64,000 bases of DNA from Piliocolobus tephrosceles (taxonomy: Eukaryota > Chordata > Mammalia > Primates > Cercopithecidae). The DNA lies in the NCBI RefSeq assembly GCF_002776525.5, contig NC_045434.1, positions 199,119,246 to 199,183,245 on the forward strand, given 5' to 3'. The number at the start of each line of letters is the position of its first letter. Positions within the stretch are counted from its first letter, which is position 1. The notes below the pieces were generated by a model. That model did no database searches. It had not been told where the DNA came from and saw only the letters and a program-made list of their open reading frames with translations. This document shows, one piece after another, positions 22,733 to 33,202 of the stretch. The position numbers were made by a program, and so were the translations under genes.

Positions 22733-22837
22733 TTAATTTCACTGTCCTTGCTTTTTAAAATATAGTTGGAAAATTTTAAATTACATTTGTGGCTTGCATT
22801 ATTTTTCTATTGGACAGCAATGGTATAAAGCATCAAC

Positions 22838-23055
22838 ATCCTGTTATTGAGCACCTACTTCTTAAATTTTTGTATCTGTTATCTGATATAATACCACAAT
22901 TCTGTGGGGGTGGATATCATGAATATTTCTTTTTTCCAGATAAGAAAACTGAGGGAGGGTGTGACCTCCCCAAGGTCGTAGCTGGACAATGGCAGAGTCA
23001 GGATTCAAACCCAAGCTATCTGACTGCAAAGCCTGTGCTCTTCTTCCACGGGATT
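22838..23055 (-). mobile_element. MIR, long copy
   Basis: TTATTGAGCACCTACTTCTT, AAGAAAACTGAGGGAGGGTG and GAGTCAGGATTCAAACCCAA. Confidence 0.8.
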
Positions 23056-23097
23056 TTGCTGCACAGACTACTAAAAAAACACCAAGAGCTTTTGGGG

Positions 23098-23178
23098 TCT
23101 GTCTGGGGTGTCTTTAGCTGGAATTGGGGTATCTCTGTTTGAGAATCTGTCTAGGGTATCTTTGGCTGGGGTGTCTTT
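23098..23178 (+). repeat. Small tandem repeat, 48-bp period
   Basis: A 24-base unit at 23098-23121 recurs at 23146-23169 with three changes. Half-units beginning GGGGTATCT and GGGGTGTCT sit between and after. Confidence 0.7.
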
Positions 23179-23179
23179 G

Positions 23180-23880
23180 TTCTTCGAATTAGACCAGCTC
23201 TGCATGGTAATGAAGCATGCTAATCAGAAATCCTGACTGAATGCTTGTCTTTCATAAACACAAAATATGAAAGCAGATTCATTAATATAAGCAACACATT
23301 TGGAACAAATCAGATCAGGCTGAGTTCCCCACTGTACCACGCTGTCTTCACATGGAAGGCCTCCTTCCTCAGCCACCTGGAAGCCCTTTGTCTTGAACCA
23401 GCCCCCTTCCTCCCACTAGCTTGTCCCAAGGACTAGAGAGGAGGGGGCCAGGAGACCCAACCCATTTCCCATCAGGGTCCCAAGGCCACCATCCGGTCCT
23501 GGGCCAGGAATTCCTTTCAGAGACTGAATTATACCGGGCCAAAAATAATTCCAAACCCTTGGAGGCTTCCACGAGTCCCCCATCCCTGCTCCATCCTGGT
23601 CTAGCTGGCCAGGCCTCCCCACAGCTCCTCCCTGGGTCTTCCTGGGCTCCCCAGACTTCCTTGCCCAGCGCCCACCTGCACTCACACGTGTGTGGCGGGA
23701 GAGGAACATTTAAACAAACTGCCCACACCCTGGCTTGCTCTTCCCAGCCCTTCCAGATGGGCAGGAGAAAGGGCGACAGCGACGGTGCTAAATCCACCAT
23801 CCCTCAGACCCAACCCAGGAAAGCCACCAAGAAATAGCAAGAGACACAGAAACAAAGAGGCACAGAGTGTGTTCCAGACA
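23180..23880. other. Unique intergenic DNA
   Basis: GC rises toward the CpG island. No convincing exon. Confidence 0.4.
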
Positions 23881-24080
23881 AAGAGAAAAAAAAGAATGTA
23901 TAGATCAAGATAAAGACCCGGGGAGGGAGACAAGGAGAACAGACCTGAGCAAAAGACAGAGAGAAAGAGGTGGAGGACGAGAAAAGGGGACTCGCGAAAA
24001 GGAGAGTTGGAAGGGAAAGCGGGAAGAAGGTAGGGAAATTAGAATGTGAGGAAATTGACTAGGGGAGGAAAAGCAGGGCG
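23880..24080 (+). repeat. Purine-rich (GA) tract
   Basis: Almost continuous A/G on the plus strand at the edge of the CpG island. It could form triplex or nucleosome-poor DNA. Confidence 0.7.
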
Positions 24081-24725
24081 CGATGGGAGACCCGGGCGCG
24101 CGGGAGACGCTCAGCGGGAGGGAGGCGGCGTGCAGGGCGCGGGCGGCGTGGGGCGTGGGGACGCCGGAGCCGCGGGGGTCCGGGAGGTCCCGGGGGTCCC
24201 AGCGGGGGAGGTGCGGGCCCTCCTCCCTACGCCTGGCCCCGCCGCGGCGGTCCGAGCAGCCACATTCCCCCGGGTTTCCCACACACTCGCTATCAAAGAG
24301 TCCCCAAAGCCCCAGCTTTTCCCGCGCCCCTCCCCCGCCAGTGGCTGGAGAAGCTATTTTTCACCCCCTCCTGGTCTTTAATCTGTTGTGGGGAAAGAAA
24401 GCGGCTTTTGTTGGACGAGGGGCTGCGCGGGGGGGCGGGGAGGGGGTGCCGCCGATTGTGTGTCCCGCAGCTGCGCGCCCTGGATCGCCGGGGGAGGGGG
24501 CCGCCGGGCGCGGGGCGCGGGCGGGGCGGGTCGGGGTGGGGCCGCAAGGGCGCGGGCAGGGAGGGCCGCGGAAGGTCGGGCAGGGCCAGAGAGGGGGCAG
24601 CCAGGGCGCGGGGTGCACGAGGGGAGGGTCGCGGTGGCGGTGGGTGAGAGAGTGGAGGAAAAGGCCACCCGGGCGCTCGAGCCCATTGTCCTCTTGGTCC
24701 TGTTCTGCGCCTGGCCAGGAGATTG
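24050..24725. other. Orphan CpG island 8.5 kb upstream of ID3
   Basis: A very CpG-rich interval with no recognisable exon. It includes a TCF/LEF-like ATCAAAG at 24292-24298, a MEF2-like CTATTTTTCA at 24354-24363, and G-runs able to form quadruplexes around 24429-24446 and 24505-24535. A purine-rich tract (about 23880-24080) leads into it. The 215-codon plus-strand frame looks like a GC artefact. Confidence 0.7.
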
Positions 24726-24938
24726 GGTGAAGATGGACATACATTGAAGCACGCGCATAGACAGCCGCACACCCAAGGAAGATCCTACACTAGACCCGGG
24801 GACACATCGCACACAACAGGCTGAAACACCCAGGGAGGAAGACACATGCGCTTACCCCACGCACAGCCCTCAAGGAGAGCCCCACACCCAGACAAGGGGG
24901 GACAGCACATTCTCGGGAGGAATACACTCAGAAACTGA
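24726..24938. other. Unique DNA after the CpG island
   Basis: Rich in CACAC and GACACA words. Nothing recognised. Confidence 0.4.
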
Positions 24939-25238
24939 GGCCGGGCGCGGTGGTTCACGCCTGTGATCCCCGCACTTTGGGAGGCTGAGGCGGGCGGATC
25001 ACTTGAGGTCAGGAGTTTGAGACCAGCCTGGCCAACATGGCGAAACACCGTCTTTACAAAAAATACAAAAATTAGCTGGGCGTGGTGGCGCACGCCTGTA
25101 ATCCCAGCTACTCAGGAGGCTGAGGTAGGAGAATTCCTTGAATCCGAAAGTTGGAGGCTGCACTGAGCCAATATTGCGCCACTGCACTCCAGCCTGGGCA
25201 GCAGAGTGGGACTTCGTATCAAAAAAGAAAGAAAGAAA
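24939..25238 (+). mobile_element. Alu
   Basis: GGCCGGGCGCGGTGGTTCAC to a GAAA-type tail. GAAACTGA flanks (24931-24938 and 25239-25246). Confidence 0.95.
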
Positions 25239-25329
25239 GAAACTGATACACACATACACACATTGCCTGACACCATAAAGTTCTGTGAAACAAAATCCAT
25301 GTCAAATACATGTTTTCTTCTTCCATCCC

Positions 25330-25631
25330 TTTTGTTTGTTTGTTTTGTTTTGAGACGAAGTCACTCTGTCACCCAGGCTGGAGTGCAGTGGCATGATCTC
25401 AGCTCACTGCAACCTCCGCTGCCCGGGTTCAAGTGATTCTCCTGCCTCAGTCTCCTGAGTAGCTAGAATTACAGGCATGAGCCACCACATCCAGTGAACT
25501 TCTGTATTTCTAGTAGAGATGGGGTTTCACCATGTTGGCCAGGCTGGTCTCGAACTCCTGATCTTAGATGATCTGCCTACCTCAGCCTCCCAAAGTGCTA
25601 GGATTACAGGCGTGAGCCACCATGCCCAGCC
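25330..25631 (-). mobile_element. Alu
   Basis: TTTGTTTGTTTGTTTTGTTT then GAGACGAAGTCACTCTG to CATGCCCAGCC. Confidence 0.94.
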
Positions 25632-25699
25632 CCTAGTTTCTTATTAAGACAGTTCCCACTCTCCAGCATTTGATTCCTTTCTCCCTCCAATTGGTGGCT

Positions 25700-25865
25700 C
25701 GTGCTGCAAACCATAAACTCTGGACCCTGTTCTGCCCCCCAGTTGCTGTGTGATCTTAGACAAGTCACTTCACCTCTCTGAGCCTCAACTGATATGAGGA
25801 TTGAGGGAGATAATACATGTAAAATGTCTGGTTCATGACTGGCACTCTGCAAAAGATCCTACTAA
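25700..25865 (+). mobile_element. MIR
   Basis: GCTGTGTGATCTTAGACAAG and CACCTCTCTGAGCCTCAAC. Confidence 0.75.
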
Positions 25866-26370
25866 GGCTGCTGAAGCTTGGGCCACTTGATTACACTCAG
25901 GGATAGCTGTGGCCAGCAGGAGGCTCTCTCTGAGCTGCAGCCCCTGCCTCTACTTTCTGGCACCCCTGCATCTCTAGCTCACTGCGGAGCTCTGGCTGGG
26001 TTAGGGGCAGGGAAGCCCTTTCCTCTCAGAGAGGGTCAGCTCTGTCCCCAGGCCACATCCCTCCCTTCCCAACCTGTCTACTCTCTCAGCCATTGGAACT
26101 ACTGCTGAGACCTAGGCCAACACATTTGGGCATGGTGAATATTGCTTTTCAAGGCCTTTTTTGGGCTTCATCTTTTCTTACCTTGGACTCCATCATTCTA
26201 AGGCCTTTCCTGAACCCCCATTAGTGGGGTCCCAAATCCAACCATCAGCATCTGTCTACAGCAAAGAACATTATGCCTGGGAGTCATAGAATCAGAGTCA
26301 TCCAGCACAGCCTGCATTTGAGTCTCAAATCCCTCCTCTAAGTTGTCTTCCAAAAGCAATTAATGGGGTG
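25866..26370. other. Unique intergenic DNA
   Basis: No gene or repeat recognised. Confidence 0.4.
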
Positions 26371-26560
26371 GAACTTAATTCAGTACACCTTTACTAAGTA
26401 CCTACTCGATGCCAGGCACTGTGAAGGATACTGACTCCAGGGAGACAAATAAGACTTGATTACGAAGCAGGCGAGCTGTGTGTCCCATAAGGTGGTAGGG
26501 AGTGTTCAATGAAACTGTGAATGAAATTGCTTGAAAGTAGTGAAACTCTGCATTGTAAGA
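26371..26560. repeat. Ancient mammalian repeat fragment
   Basis: CTAAGTACCTACTCGATGCC AGGCACTGTG, then GGAGACAAATAAGACTTGAT. Confidence 0.5.
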
Positions 26561-26713
26561 GTTCATAATTCTTTTGCTGTTTGTTAAGTCTGAGTTAAAT
26601 TCCTACATAACCTACTGATGCTCTCCAAAGTCTAGAAGTTTCAAACTTTCCCTTTAACAGAGAAATGAGGCAAAGGCTGTCTCTGTCCTCATTAGCCTAG
26701 AAGTGCAAGGATG

Positions 26714-27009
26714 GGCCGGGCATGGTGGCTCAAGCCTGTAATCCCAGCACTTTGGGAGGCTGAGACGGGCAGATCACGAGGTCAGGAGATCGAGACCATC
26801 CTGACTAACACAGTGAAACCCCGTCTCTACTAAAAAATACAAAAAACTAGCCGGGCGAGGTGGCAGGCACCTGTAGTCCCAGCTACTCGGGAGGCTGAGC
26901 CAGGAGAATGGCGTGAACCCAGGAGGCAGAGCTTGCAGTGAGCTGAGATCTGGCCACTCCACTCCAGCCTGGGTGACAGAGCGAGACTCCGTCTCAAAAA
27001 AAAAAAAAA
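26714..27009 (+). mobile_element. Alu, young (monkey AluY-like)
   Basis: GCTCAAGCCTGTA and GGGCGAGGTGGCAGGCAC. Perfect duplication AGAAGTGCAAGGATG (26699-26713 and 27010-27024). Confidence 0.96.
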
Positions 27010-27099
27010 AGAAGTGCAAGGATGAGGGAACCGGTCCTTTTGTTTCTGGACGCTGTGAGCAGCTTGAATATCTCTTTGTGTGTATCAATGTTTGAGCCA

Positions 27100-27600
27100 T
27101 AGGCCTGGGTTCAAATCCTGATTGTTTTCTCCTTTTCCCTCTCAGCTGTGTGGACAAATGTCTTTGAACTTCAGTTTTTTGTGTTTTGTTTTGTTTTGAG
27201 ATGGAGTCTCGCTCAGTTGCCCAGGCTGGAGTGCAGTGGCACGATCTCGGCTTGCTGCAACCTCCGCCTCCTGGGTTCAAGGAATTCTCCTGCCTCAGCC
27301 TCCTGAGTAGCTGGGATTACAGGCACCCGCCACCACACCCGGCTAATTTTTGTATTTTTAGTAGAGATGGAGTTTCATCATGTTGGCCAGGCTAGTCCCG
27401 AACTCCTGACCTCAGGTGATCCACCCACCTCAGCCTCCCAAAGTGCTGAGATTACAGATGTGAGCCACCATGCCCAGCTGAATTTCAGTATTTTTGTGGA
27501 GAAAATTATCATGATAATACCTACCCCCCAAAAACTCTAGGGACAATTATTAAAATAGAATTTATGAAACCTTGAACACATGACAGTCCCTCAGAAAATA
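27100..27600 (+). mobile_element. MIR split by an Alu
   Basis: GGGTTCAAATCCTGATTG, then after the Alu AATTATCATGATAATACCTA and TTATGAAACCTTGAACAC. Confidence 0.55.
27175..27478 (-). mobile_element. Alu
   Basis: TGTTTTGTTTTGTTTTGAGA to CACCATGCCCAGC, with GAACTTCAGT and GAATTTCAGT on the flanks. Confidence 0.94.
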
Positions 27601-27800
27601 AATTTCCTTCCTGCTTCCCTGTGGGTGCTCAGCCTCAATCCCAGATGGTCTGTGGGCATTCTATAGTTACTGCCTACCTACTGAAGTAAGGGGTAAATTA
27701 ATTTCAGGGTGGTGTGGCTGATTGAAGCTAGGCTGACTTTGGGTTAGAAGAGAGAGCTCAACTCTAAAGCTGACTCCTAAAAACAGGAGTAGTTACTTTA
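27601..27800. other. Unique intergenic DNA
   Basis: Nothing recognised. Confidence 0.35.
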
Positions 27801-27810
27801 AGAATAATCT

Positions 27811-28064
27811 GACTGGGCACAGTGGCTCTCACCTGAAATCTCAGCACTTTGGGAGGCCAAGGCTGGTGGATCACTTTTCAGGAATTTGAGACCAGCCTGG
27901 AGTTAGCCTGGGAGTGGTGGCTTGTGCCTGTAATCCCAGCTACTCTGGAGGATGAGGCAGGAGAATAGCTTAGAACCCAGGAGGCGGAGATTGCAGTGAG
28001 TGGAGATTGTGCCATTGCACTCCAGCCTGGGCAACAGAGTGAGACTCTGTCTGAAAAAAAAAAA
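27811..28064 (+). mobile_element. Alu with internal deletion
   Basis: GACTGGGCACAGTGGCTCTC to polyA. About 45 bp of the mid region (around the A-rich linker) is missing after GACCAGCCTGG. Confidence 0.9.
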
Positions 28065-28344
28065 GAATAAACATCTCCTAAAACATAGTATGGACAGGAG
28101 GAAGGTCTTTGAGGGAGGAAAAGCTTTAGATTTCCAACAAATTCCAATGCTTTCTGAGTCTCTCTGCATAGAAAGCAATGTTTTCCCCTAGTACCCCAAT
28201 ACTTCAGTGTCTGTCTCCCTACCTAATGGATCTGCCTTTACTTTTCCCTATCTGGTAGAATAAAACCCTCTCAGGCCCAAGCTACCTTCCCAGGAGTTCC
28301 TTTGTGAGGGCAGAAGGAAAAGCATAGGTGCAGGAGGATACAGG

Positions 28345-28530
28345 CTTTGGGAGACGGGCAGACCTGGGTGCAAATCTTGGACCTGCCACTTATCTAGCTA
28401 TGTGACCTTGGGCAAGCACATTCACCTTTCTGAGCCACTGTCTCTTTGTCTATAAAAGGGATCAATGGGAAAATGTGTGAGAAGGCAAGCAAGACTTGGC
28501 AAACAGAACTCAATGAATGATGATGGTGGT
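28345..28530 (+). mobile_element. MIR
   Basis: GCAGACCTGGGTGCAAATCT and TATGTGACCTTGGGCAAGC. Confidence 0.8.
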
Positions 28531-29118
28531 GGTGGCCCTGAGTGCTTCTGAGCTAGAAAGTAGCCCATCCTGGAGGCCTTTGAAATCCCCACCCCTGTAA
28601 GGACTCATGCCTTAGATCCTGATGCTCCTCACATTCCTGACAACAGCCTCAGCAGGAACCATCCAACTCACCTGGTACCACCTATCCCACTCAACAGGGG
28701 CTACATCACATTATAGCAGATAAAAATAACTAATTGGTCCCCACACCATTTTCTATCCCTTGTCCCCTTTGACTCTCCCAGCTGTGAGGTAGATGGATGG
28801 TATTTTCCTCCTAATTTAACAGAAGAGACAGCTGAGGCAGAGTGAAGGTAGTAGTAGTCTGGGCAAGGATTGAGCCTGGTCTTGATTCTGAATCCCTGTG
28901 CTTTCCTTGTATCACCTGAATCTCAAGCAGTACTTTGGGCTCCAGACTCTCTGAGGGGAGGAGAAGGAGAAGGGATGCTCTATGTGTGTGACTGCAAAGT
29001 CCTCACTACACCTTCTAGGCACTTATGAGCAAGGAGGTACATATTATGAAATGTGGCATTTGGGAATGTTCTGAGACCACAGCAGACCATCCTAATGCTA
29101 TTAAGAGTTAGGGGGACA
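28531..29118. other. Mostly unique DNA; MIR fragment 28780-28905
   Basis: TTTAACAGAAGAGACAGCTG AGGCAGAG is MIR-like. No gene in the rest. Confidence 0.45.
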
Positions 29119-29421
29119 GGCAGGGCGCGGTGGCTCACACCTGTAATCCCAGCACTTTGGGAGACGGAGTCGGGTAGATCATGAGGTCAGGAGTTCGAGA
29201 CCAGCCTGACCAATATGGTGAAACCCTGTCTCTACTAAAAATACAAAAATTAGCCGGGTGTGGTAGCTTGCGCCTGTAGTCCCAGCTACACGGGAGACTG
29301 AGGCAGAAGAATCGTTTGAACCCAGGAGGTGGAGGTTGCAGTGAGCTGAGATCACGCCACTGCACTCCATCCTGCACAACAGAGTGAGACTCCGCCTCAA
29401 AAACAAGAAAAAGAAAAAAAA
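29119..29421 (+). mobile_element. Alu
   Basis: GGCAGGGCGCGGTGGCTCAC to an AAGAAAAAG tail. Confidence 0.94.
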
Positions 29422-30029
29422 GAGAAGGCAGAGTGGACAGAGAGTCAAATGAGAGGAGGTCTTGGTTCTGGCCACAGGCCAGCTACTGACATCCCAAGTA
29501 AACTTGAGCAAGTTTCCGAGGTCCCCGTGATGCCCATGTCTAGAACATAAATCGGAAAAAGATGATCGATCAATAGATAGATAATAAATACAGGCTCAGT
29601 TTAGACAAAAAGACATGTGCAATCCTTGCCATCATTACTTTGATTTTGAAATCAACAATTCAGGGATCCCACTACCAGCACTTAAAAATTTTTAAAAGAC
29701 AAAACAGTATAACTTAAAGAGTTCTGCCAACTCTTCAAAAACAAAAAAAAAAAAAATCAGAGAGCACAACATTGAATTTTTTTTTTTTTTTTTAATTTTG
29801 GCAGAGGAAGATTCAGTTCCTGGAAATGCTTACAAAATGATTCCTGACACTGGGAGGAGATAGTTAGAAAAAAGAAGAAAAAAATTATACACATATAGAG
29901 ATAAAGGAAGAAAGTGGAAAGAAAGGGAATAGACAAAAGAAAGAAATAACTAGAAGAGAAAGAAAAAAAAAAGACTTTAAAGGGCCCCAATTGAAGGAAC
30001 ATTATCAAATTCTCAGCATCTGCAATTCA
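29422..30029. other. AT-rich intergenic DNA
   Basis: GATA-like short repeats at 29560-29590, T-run 29778-29792, and a purine-rich stretch 29860-29975. No gene. Confidence 0.45.
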
Positions 30030-30250
30030 CAAGCCGCTCGCGGTTGGGGCGGTGCAGACCCCGCCCCTTTCTCGGGTGTCCCGCGCTCATTGGTGGGGGA
30101 GACAGTCGCCGGCCGGTGACTGCCCGAGGAAAGGTTGCCTGGGACACGCATCCCTGTGTGAACGCATGACGTCCCACCCTGGCGCCAGGCTGTCTGGGGC
30201 TGAGTCTTAGATCAACACAGCTGTGGGACCGGGACCCACAGCTGGGCAAA
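30030..30250 (+). promoter_or_regulatory. Distal ID3 enhancer candidate with BMP/SMAD element
   Basis: A GC-rich island in AT-rich surroundings about 3 kb upstream of ID3. In order: GGGGCGG 30046-30052, CAGAC 30055-30059, CCGCCCC 30061-30067, inverted CCAAT (ATTGG) 30089-30093, a 20-bp near-palindrome 30103-30122, a CRE half-site TGACGT 30167-30172, GGCGCC-N5-GTCT 30181-30195, and inverted CAGCTG E-boxes 30218-30244. GGCGCC-N5-GTCT is the composite SMAD1/5-SMAD4 element of BMP target genes. I recall a distal BMP-responsive region being reported upstream of human ID3. No ORF or transcript signal is evident. Confidence 0.75.
30179..30196 (+). promoter_or_regulatory. GC-SBE BMP response element, copy 1
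   Basis: CTGGCGCC, five bases (AGGCT), then GTCTG: a perfect match to the known GGCGCC-N5-GTCT element, about 2.95 kb upstream of the ID3 start site. Confidence 0.8.
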
Positions 30251-31060
30251 GGAGCGGATTCCTCAACAAAAAATAGGATTGTGAGAAAAGTTCTGAAACA
30301 AAAACAGCGCAGACAAAAGCCTTAATGACATCCTTTCATAAAAATAAAAAATGCAAGAGGGGGGAAAAAGCTGGTAAAAGGAGCAGAACTGGGAACAGAA
30401 AGTTCAGAGGCATTTGGAATAAGAGGCTGAGGCCCCACCACCGCTAAACAAGTTGCAGAAGGCCTGAGCTAGCCTGTCCAGTGTGCTGTGGGGAAAAAGA
30501 AGTCTCTTCGGTTTAAACTCTATTCAGGGTTCCTAACCATAACCTGCTTCTTTCAGAATTAGAATCTTCGGCTAGAGAGGACCCTTAAAGGTCACTTGCT
30601 TCCTCCCAGCCTCTTCCTACCCACTATCTTTTTTCTTTCTTTCTTTTTTTTTTTTTTTTTAAGAGAAAATGAAGCCCAGGAAGGGAGGAAATTCGTCCAA
30701 GGGCACACTGCAAATTATTGGCATGCACAGAACAGAATTTTGCTTGCTAATCCCACGGCATCCTTCTGCCTTATGTCACACAGCCCATGGGCATTTCAGC
30801 CTGGAAGCATCCTGGGAAATAATAAATGCGAAAGTGCTTTAGAAACCTAAACCACTATACAAGCCTGAGGCATCAGCTATAGTAGTGGAGGAAGGAAAAG
30901 AAGGGAGGAGAACCTGGGTACACTGAGCACCTTCCACACAGCTGGCCCATGCTGGGCCCCCCAGGCGGTAAAGAGACTTAAGATCAGATGGAGTGAGCAC
31001 ATCAGGTGCTTTGCAGAGAAAAAGCATTCAATAATTTTCAAATGAATGAACGAGCAGACC
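30251..31060. other. Unique DNA with a MIR-like core
   Basis: A T-run at 30644-30660 interrupts AGAAAATGAAGCCCAGGAAG and GGGCACACTGCAAATTATTG, which resemble an antisense MIR (30540-30790). No gene. Confidence 0.4.
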
Positions 31061-31145
31061 CAATTAGTTCCATTTTATAGATGGGAAAATAGAAGCACCC
31101 AGGGATAATTTAGCCGAAGTTCACACAATTAGTTTAGAAGAAGAA
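31061..31145 (-). mobile_element. MIR fragment
   Basis: TTCCATTTTATAGATGGGAA. Confidence 0.55.
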
Positions 31146-32260
31146 GAATGGACATTTGCACAGAAATCTGCCTGGCCCATGATTTTTCTAGAACCCCCTG
31201 GACTTGACCATTTTGTCACAGAAGTCTGCAAGATAGGAAAAGAAGGATCTTCTCTTTGGTTATTCAGGAGTTCCTACAGCCACTATTTTGCCTTTCCTGA
31301 TCAAATAGCTGGCACTCGACTGCTGTAGCATATAAAGACTGACTTGCCCACTCACAGGTTTTCTTCCTCTTTTCTTATACTAAAGAGCCTGTCCTTGAAA
31401 AAAACATTCCAGGAAGAAATCTTTCTTGGGCCACAGAGCCCTGTGGTTTGATGGAAAAGAATGAGGCTTCAAGACTGGCTCTGCTATTACTTGTAGTGTA
31501 ACATTGGATGTGTCTTAAATGCCCTCCTTGGGTCCCTCAGCATCCTTCACCTACCTATCCAAATTTCACACAGTCTTGGACTTCTGCAGTTGGAAAGGAT
31601 TTAAAATAATCACTTAGCACCATCTTCTACTTTACTCACAAGGCAATTAAAGCCAGGGTACCTGGGCTTTTTCAAGATTACATGACAAATTATTGTCAGG
31701 GTAGCACGATGAACCCAGGGCTCTCAATTCCCAGTGCCCTTTTTAACTGTTTTGATACTCTCTTTGGCTCTGAGCTCCCCTTGTCCTGTTAATCAGTGCC
31801 ACACACTATTGAACTCTTGTTTTCTGTGTTAATCTTCTCTCCCCAAATTGTGGGGTGCTTGAAAGCAGGAGCCACTGTTTTATGTGGAGGGACTCCATAT
31901 ATATTCACCAATGGTTCATTAGGAAAGTAACTATGGGGGGAATCCCACTGGGTCATTTCCAAGATGGAAAGCAGCATCTTGGAAGTGCAGGTTCCCAAAT
32001 GTCTAAGGAGGTGACAAGAAGACACGCAAAGAAAGAATACTGAGCACAGTGTCCTGTTGCAATACAGGACTTAGTTTGCTGGCCCTCTGGTTCCTTTCCT
32101 GGTCTTTCAGATGGAGCTGGAGCTACTTCGGCAGGGCTAAGAATAATCAAGTCCAGGTGGCCTGCCCTTCCATAGGAGAAAGGGACAGACAATAGAGCAA
32201 TGAAATTACCATTGTTTTCCGCACAGAGGTGTGTGGAAAGTAAGGAGAGGGGAAGTTAAC
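31146..32260. other. Mostly unique DNA, faint MIR/L2 pieces
   Basis: MIR-like 31420-31510 and 31610-31745 (CACGATGAACCCAGGGCTC), L2-like 31845-31900. No gene. Confidence 0.4.
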
Positions 32261-32909
32261 AAATTTGCTGACCCAATGGGGGGCTCTTAAAAAGGTTTAT
32301 ATAGGAATTGTCCCATCTGTGCCTCCACATTTAAAACCTTGTCCAAAAGTCTAATTGAACTCACAAAGCACAACTGTGCATATATTTGGTTCGTTATGGA
32401 GTTCACAGGGCAGAGGGTCCAGGCTCCTTTTTTCCCCATGCAAAAAGCATGGGCTCAGGCTTTCTTCTTTTTCTCTGTTGCTCAAATAAATAGTGTTCTT
32501 TGCTCAAACCCCCTTTCCCTCCTCCTCCTGCAATCTCAGCGCCCAGCGCAAATCTGTTTTCTTCATTGTAACCTCAGCTTCACCGCAATTAATTTTTTTT
32601 CCCTCTGGTCACAAGATAATTCCTGACGCCAGTGAGTCTGGAGGTCAGACGAACAGCAAATTGGGGAACAAGGCGGCACTAATTCCTTACAAGTTTCCCT
32701 TGAAAAATCTTTTGCTTAAAAAAAAGGGAGGGGGGAGCTTCTTTGCTGTTCAGGGATTTATGACCTCGGAGGAGCTGTGGGTTCGAACCAGTGTTGGGCT
32801 AAAGGCGGACTGGCAGGGGGCAGGGAAGCTCAAAGATCTGGGGCGCTGCCAGGAAAAAGCAAATTCTTGAAGTTAATGGTTTTGAGTGATTTTTAAATCC
32901 TTGCTGGCG
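32261..32909. other. ID3 upstream flank, unique
   Basis: Repeat-free for 650 bp before the CpG island, as expected for an upstream control region. A B-box-like GGGTTCGAACC at 32780-32790 has no tRNA fold. Confidence 0.45.
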
Positions 32910-33098
32910 AAGAGGCCCGCCTCGCCCCAGCATCAGCGCTTCCTCATTCTTTGAATCCGCGGCTCCGCGGTCTTCGGCGTCAGACCAGCCGGAGGAAGCC
33001 TGTTTGCAATTTAAGCGGGCTGTGAACGCCCAGGGTCGGCAGGGGCGGAGCCGAGGCAGGCCGTTTTGAATAAAGGGGCGTGCCTTCGAGGCGGGCTC
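32910..33098 (+). promoter_or_regulatory. ID3: ID3 proximal promoter with GC/KLF boxes
   Basis: A GC-rich stretch just upstream of the TATA box. It has a GC box AGGGGCGGAG at 33041-33050, a KLF-like GGGGCGTGCC at 33075-33084, a CAGAC SMAD half-site near 32981, and an inverted repeat CCGCGGCTCCGCGG at 32957-32970. Factor assignments are motif-based inference. Confidence 0.7.
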
Positions 33099-33104
33099 TA
33101 TAAG
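33099..33104 (+). promoter_or_regulatory. ID3: ID3 TATA box (TATAAG)
   Basis: TATAAG in GGCTCTATAAGTGCCC lies 104 bp before the ID3 ATG and about 30 bp before the expected start site near GCGCATTGC. ID-family genes typically combine a TATA box with GC boxes, as here. Confidence 0.85.
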
Positions 33105-33202
33105 TGCCCGCGGCGGCGAGCGTGTGCGCATTGCAAGCTGCTGTGACGGGATTTCTTTGGGTTTCTTCCCCTTTTGGGCACGTCTGGCCTCACTCCCCAG
33201 CA

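Larger units (their letters stand above)
21903..22822. mobile_element. hAT-Charlie remnant (MER1/MER3-like) split by two Alus
   Basis: GGTAGCCACTAGCTATGTGT, GAGCATTTGAAATG, ATTACATGTTGAAATAATG, and after both Alus AAATTACATTTGTGGCTTGC and TTTCTATTGGACAGCAATG. Confidence 0.6.

Noticed and set aside
24083..24730. 215-codon open frame on the plus strand in the CpG island
   Set aside because: Composition is Gly/Arg/Ala-rich with frames open on both strands at once, as expected from GC-rich DNA; no domain or splice logic recognised.
32777..32791. tRNA-like B box GGGTTCGAACC
   Set aside because: No A box at the right distance and no cloverleaf or terminator; probably chance or MIR-derived.
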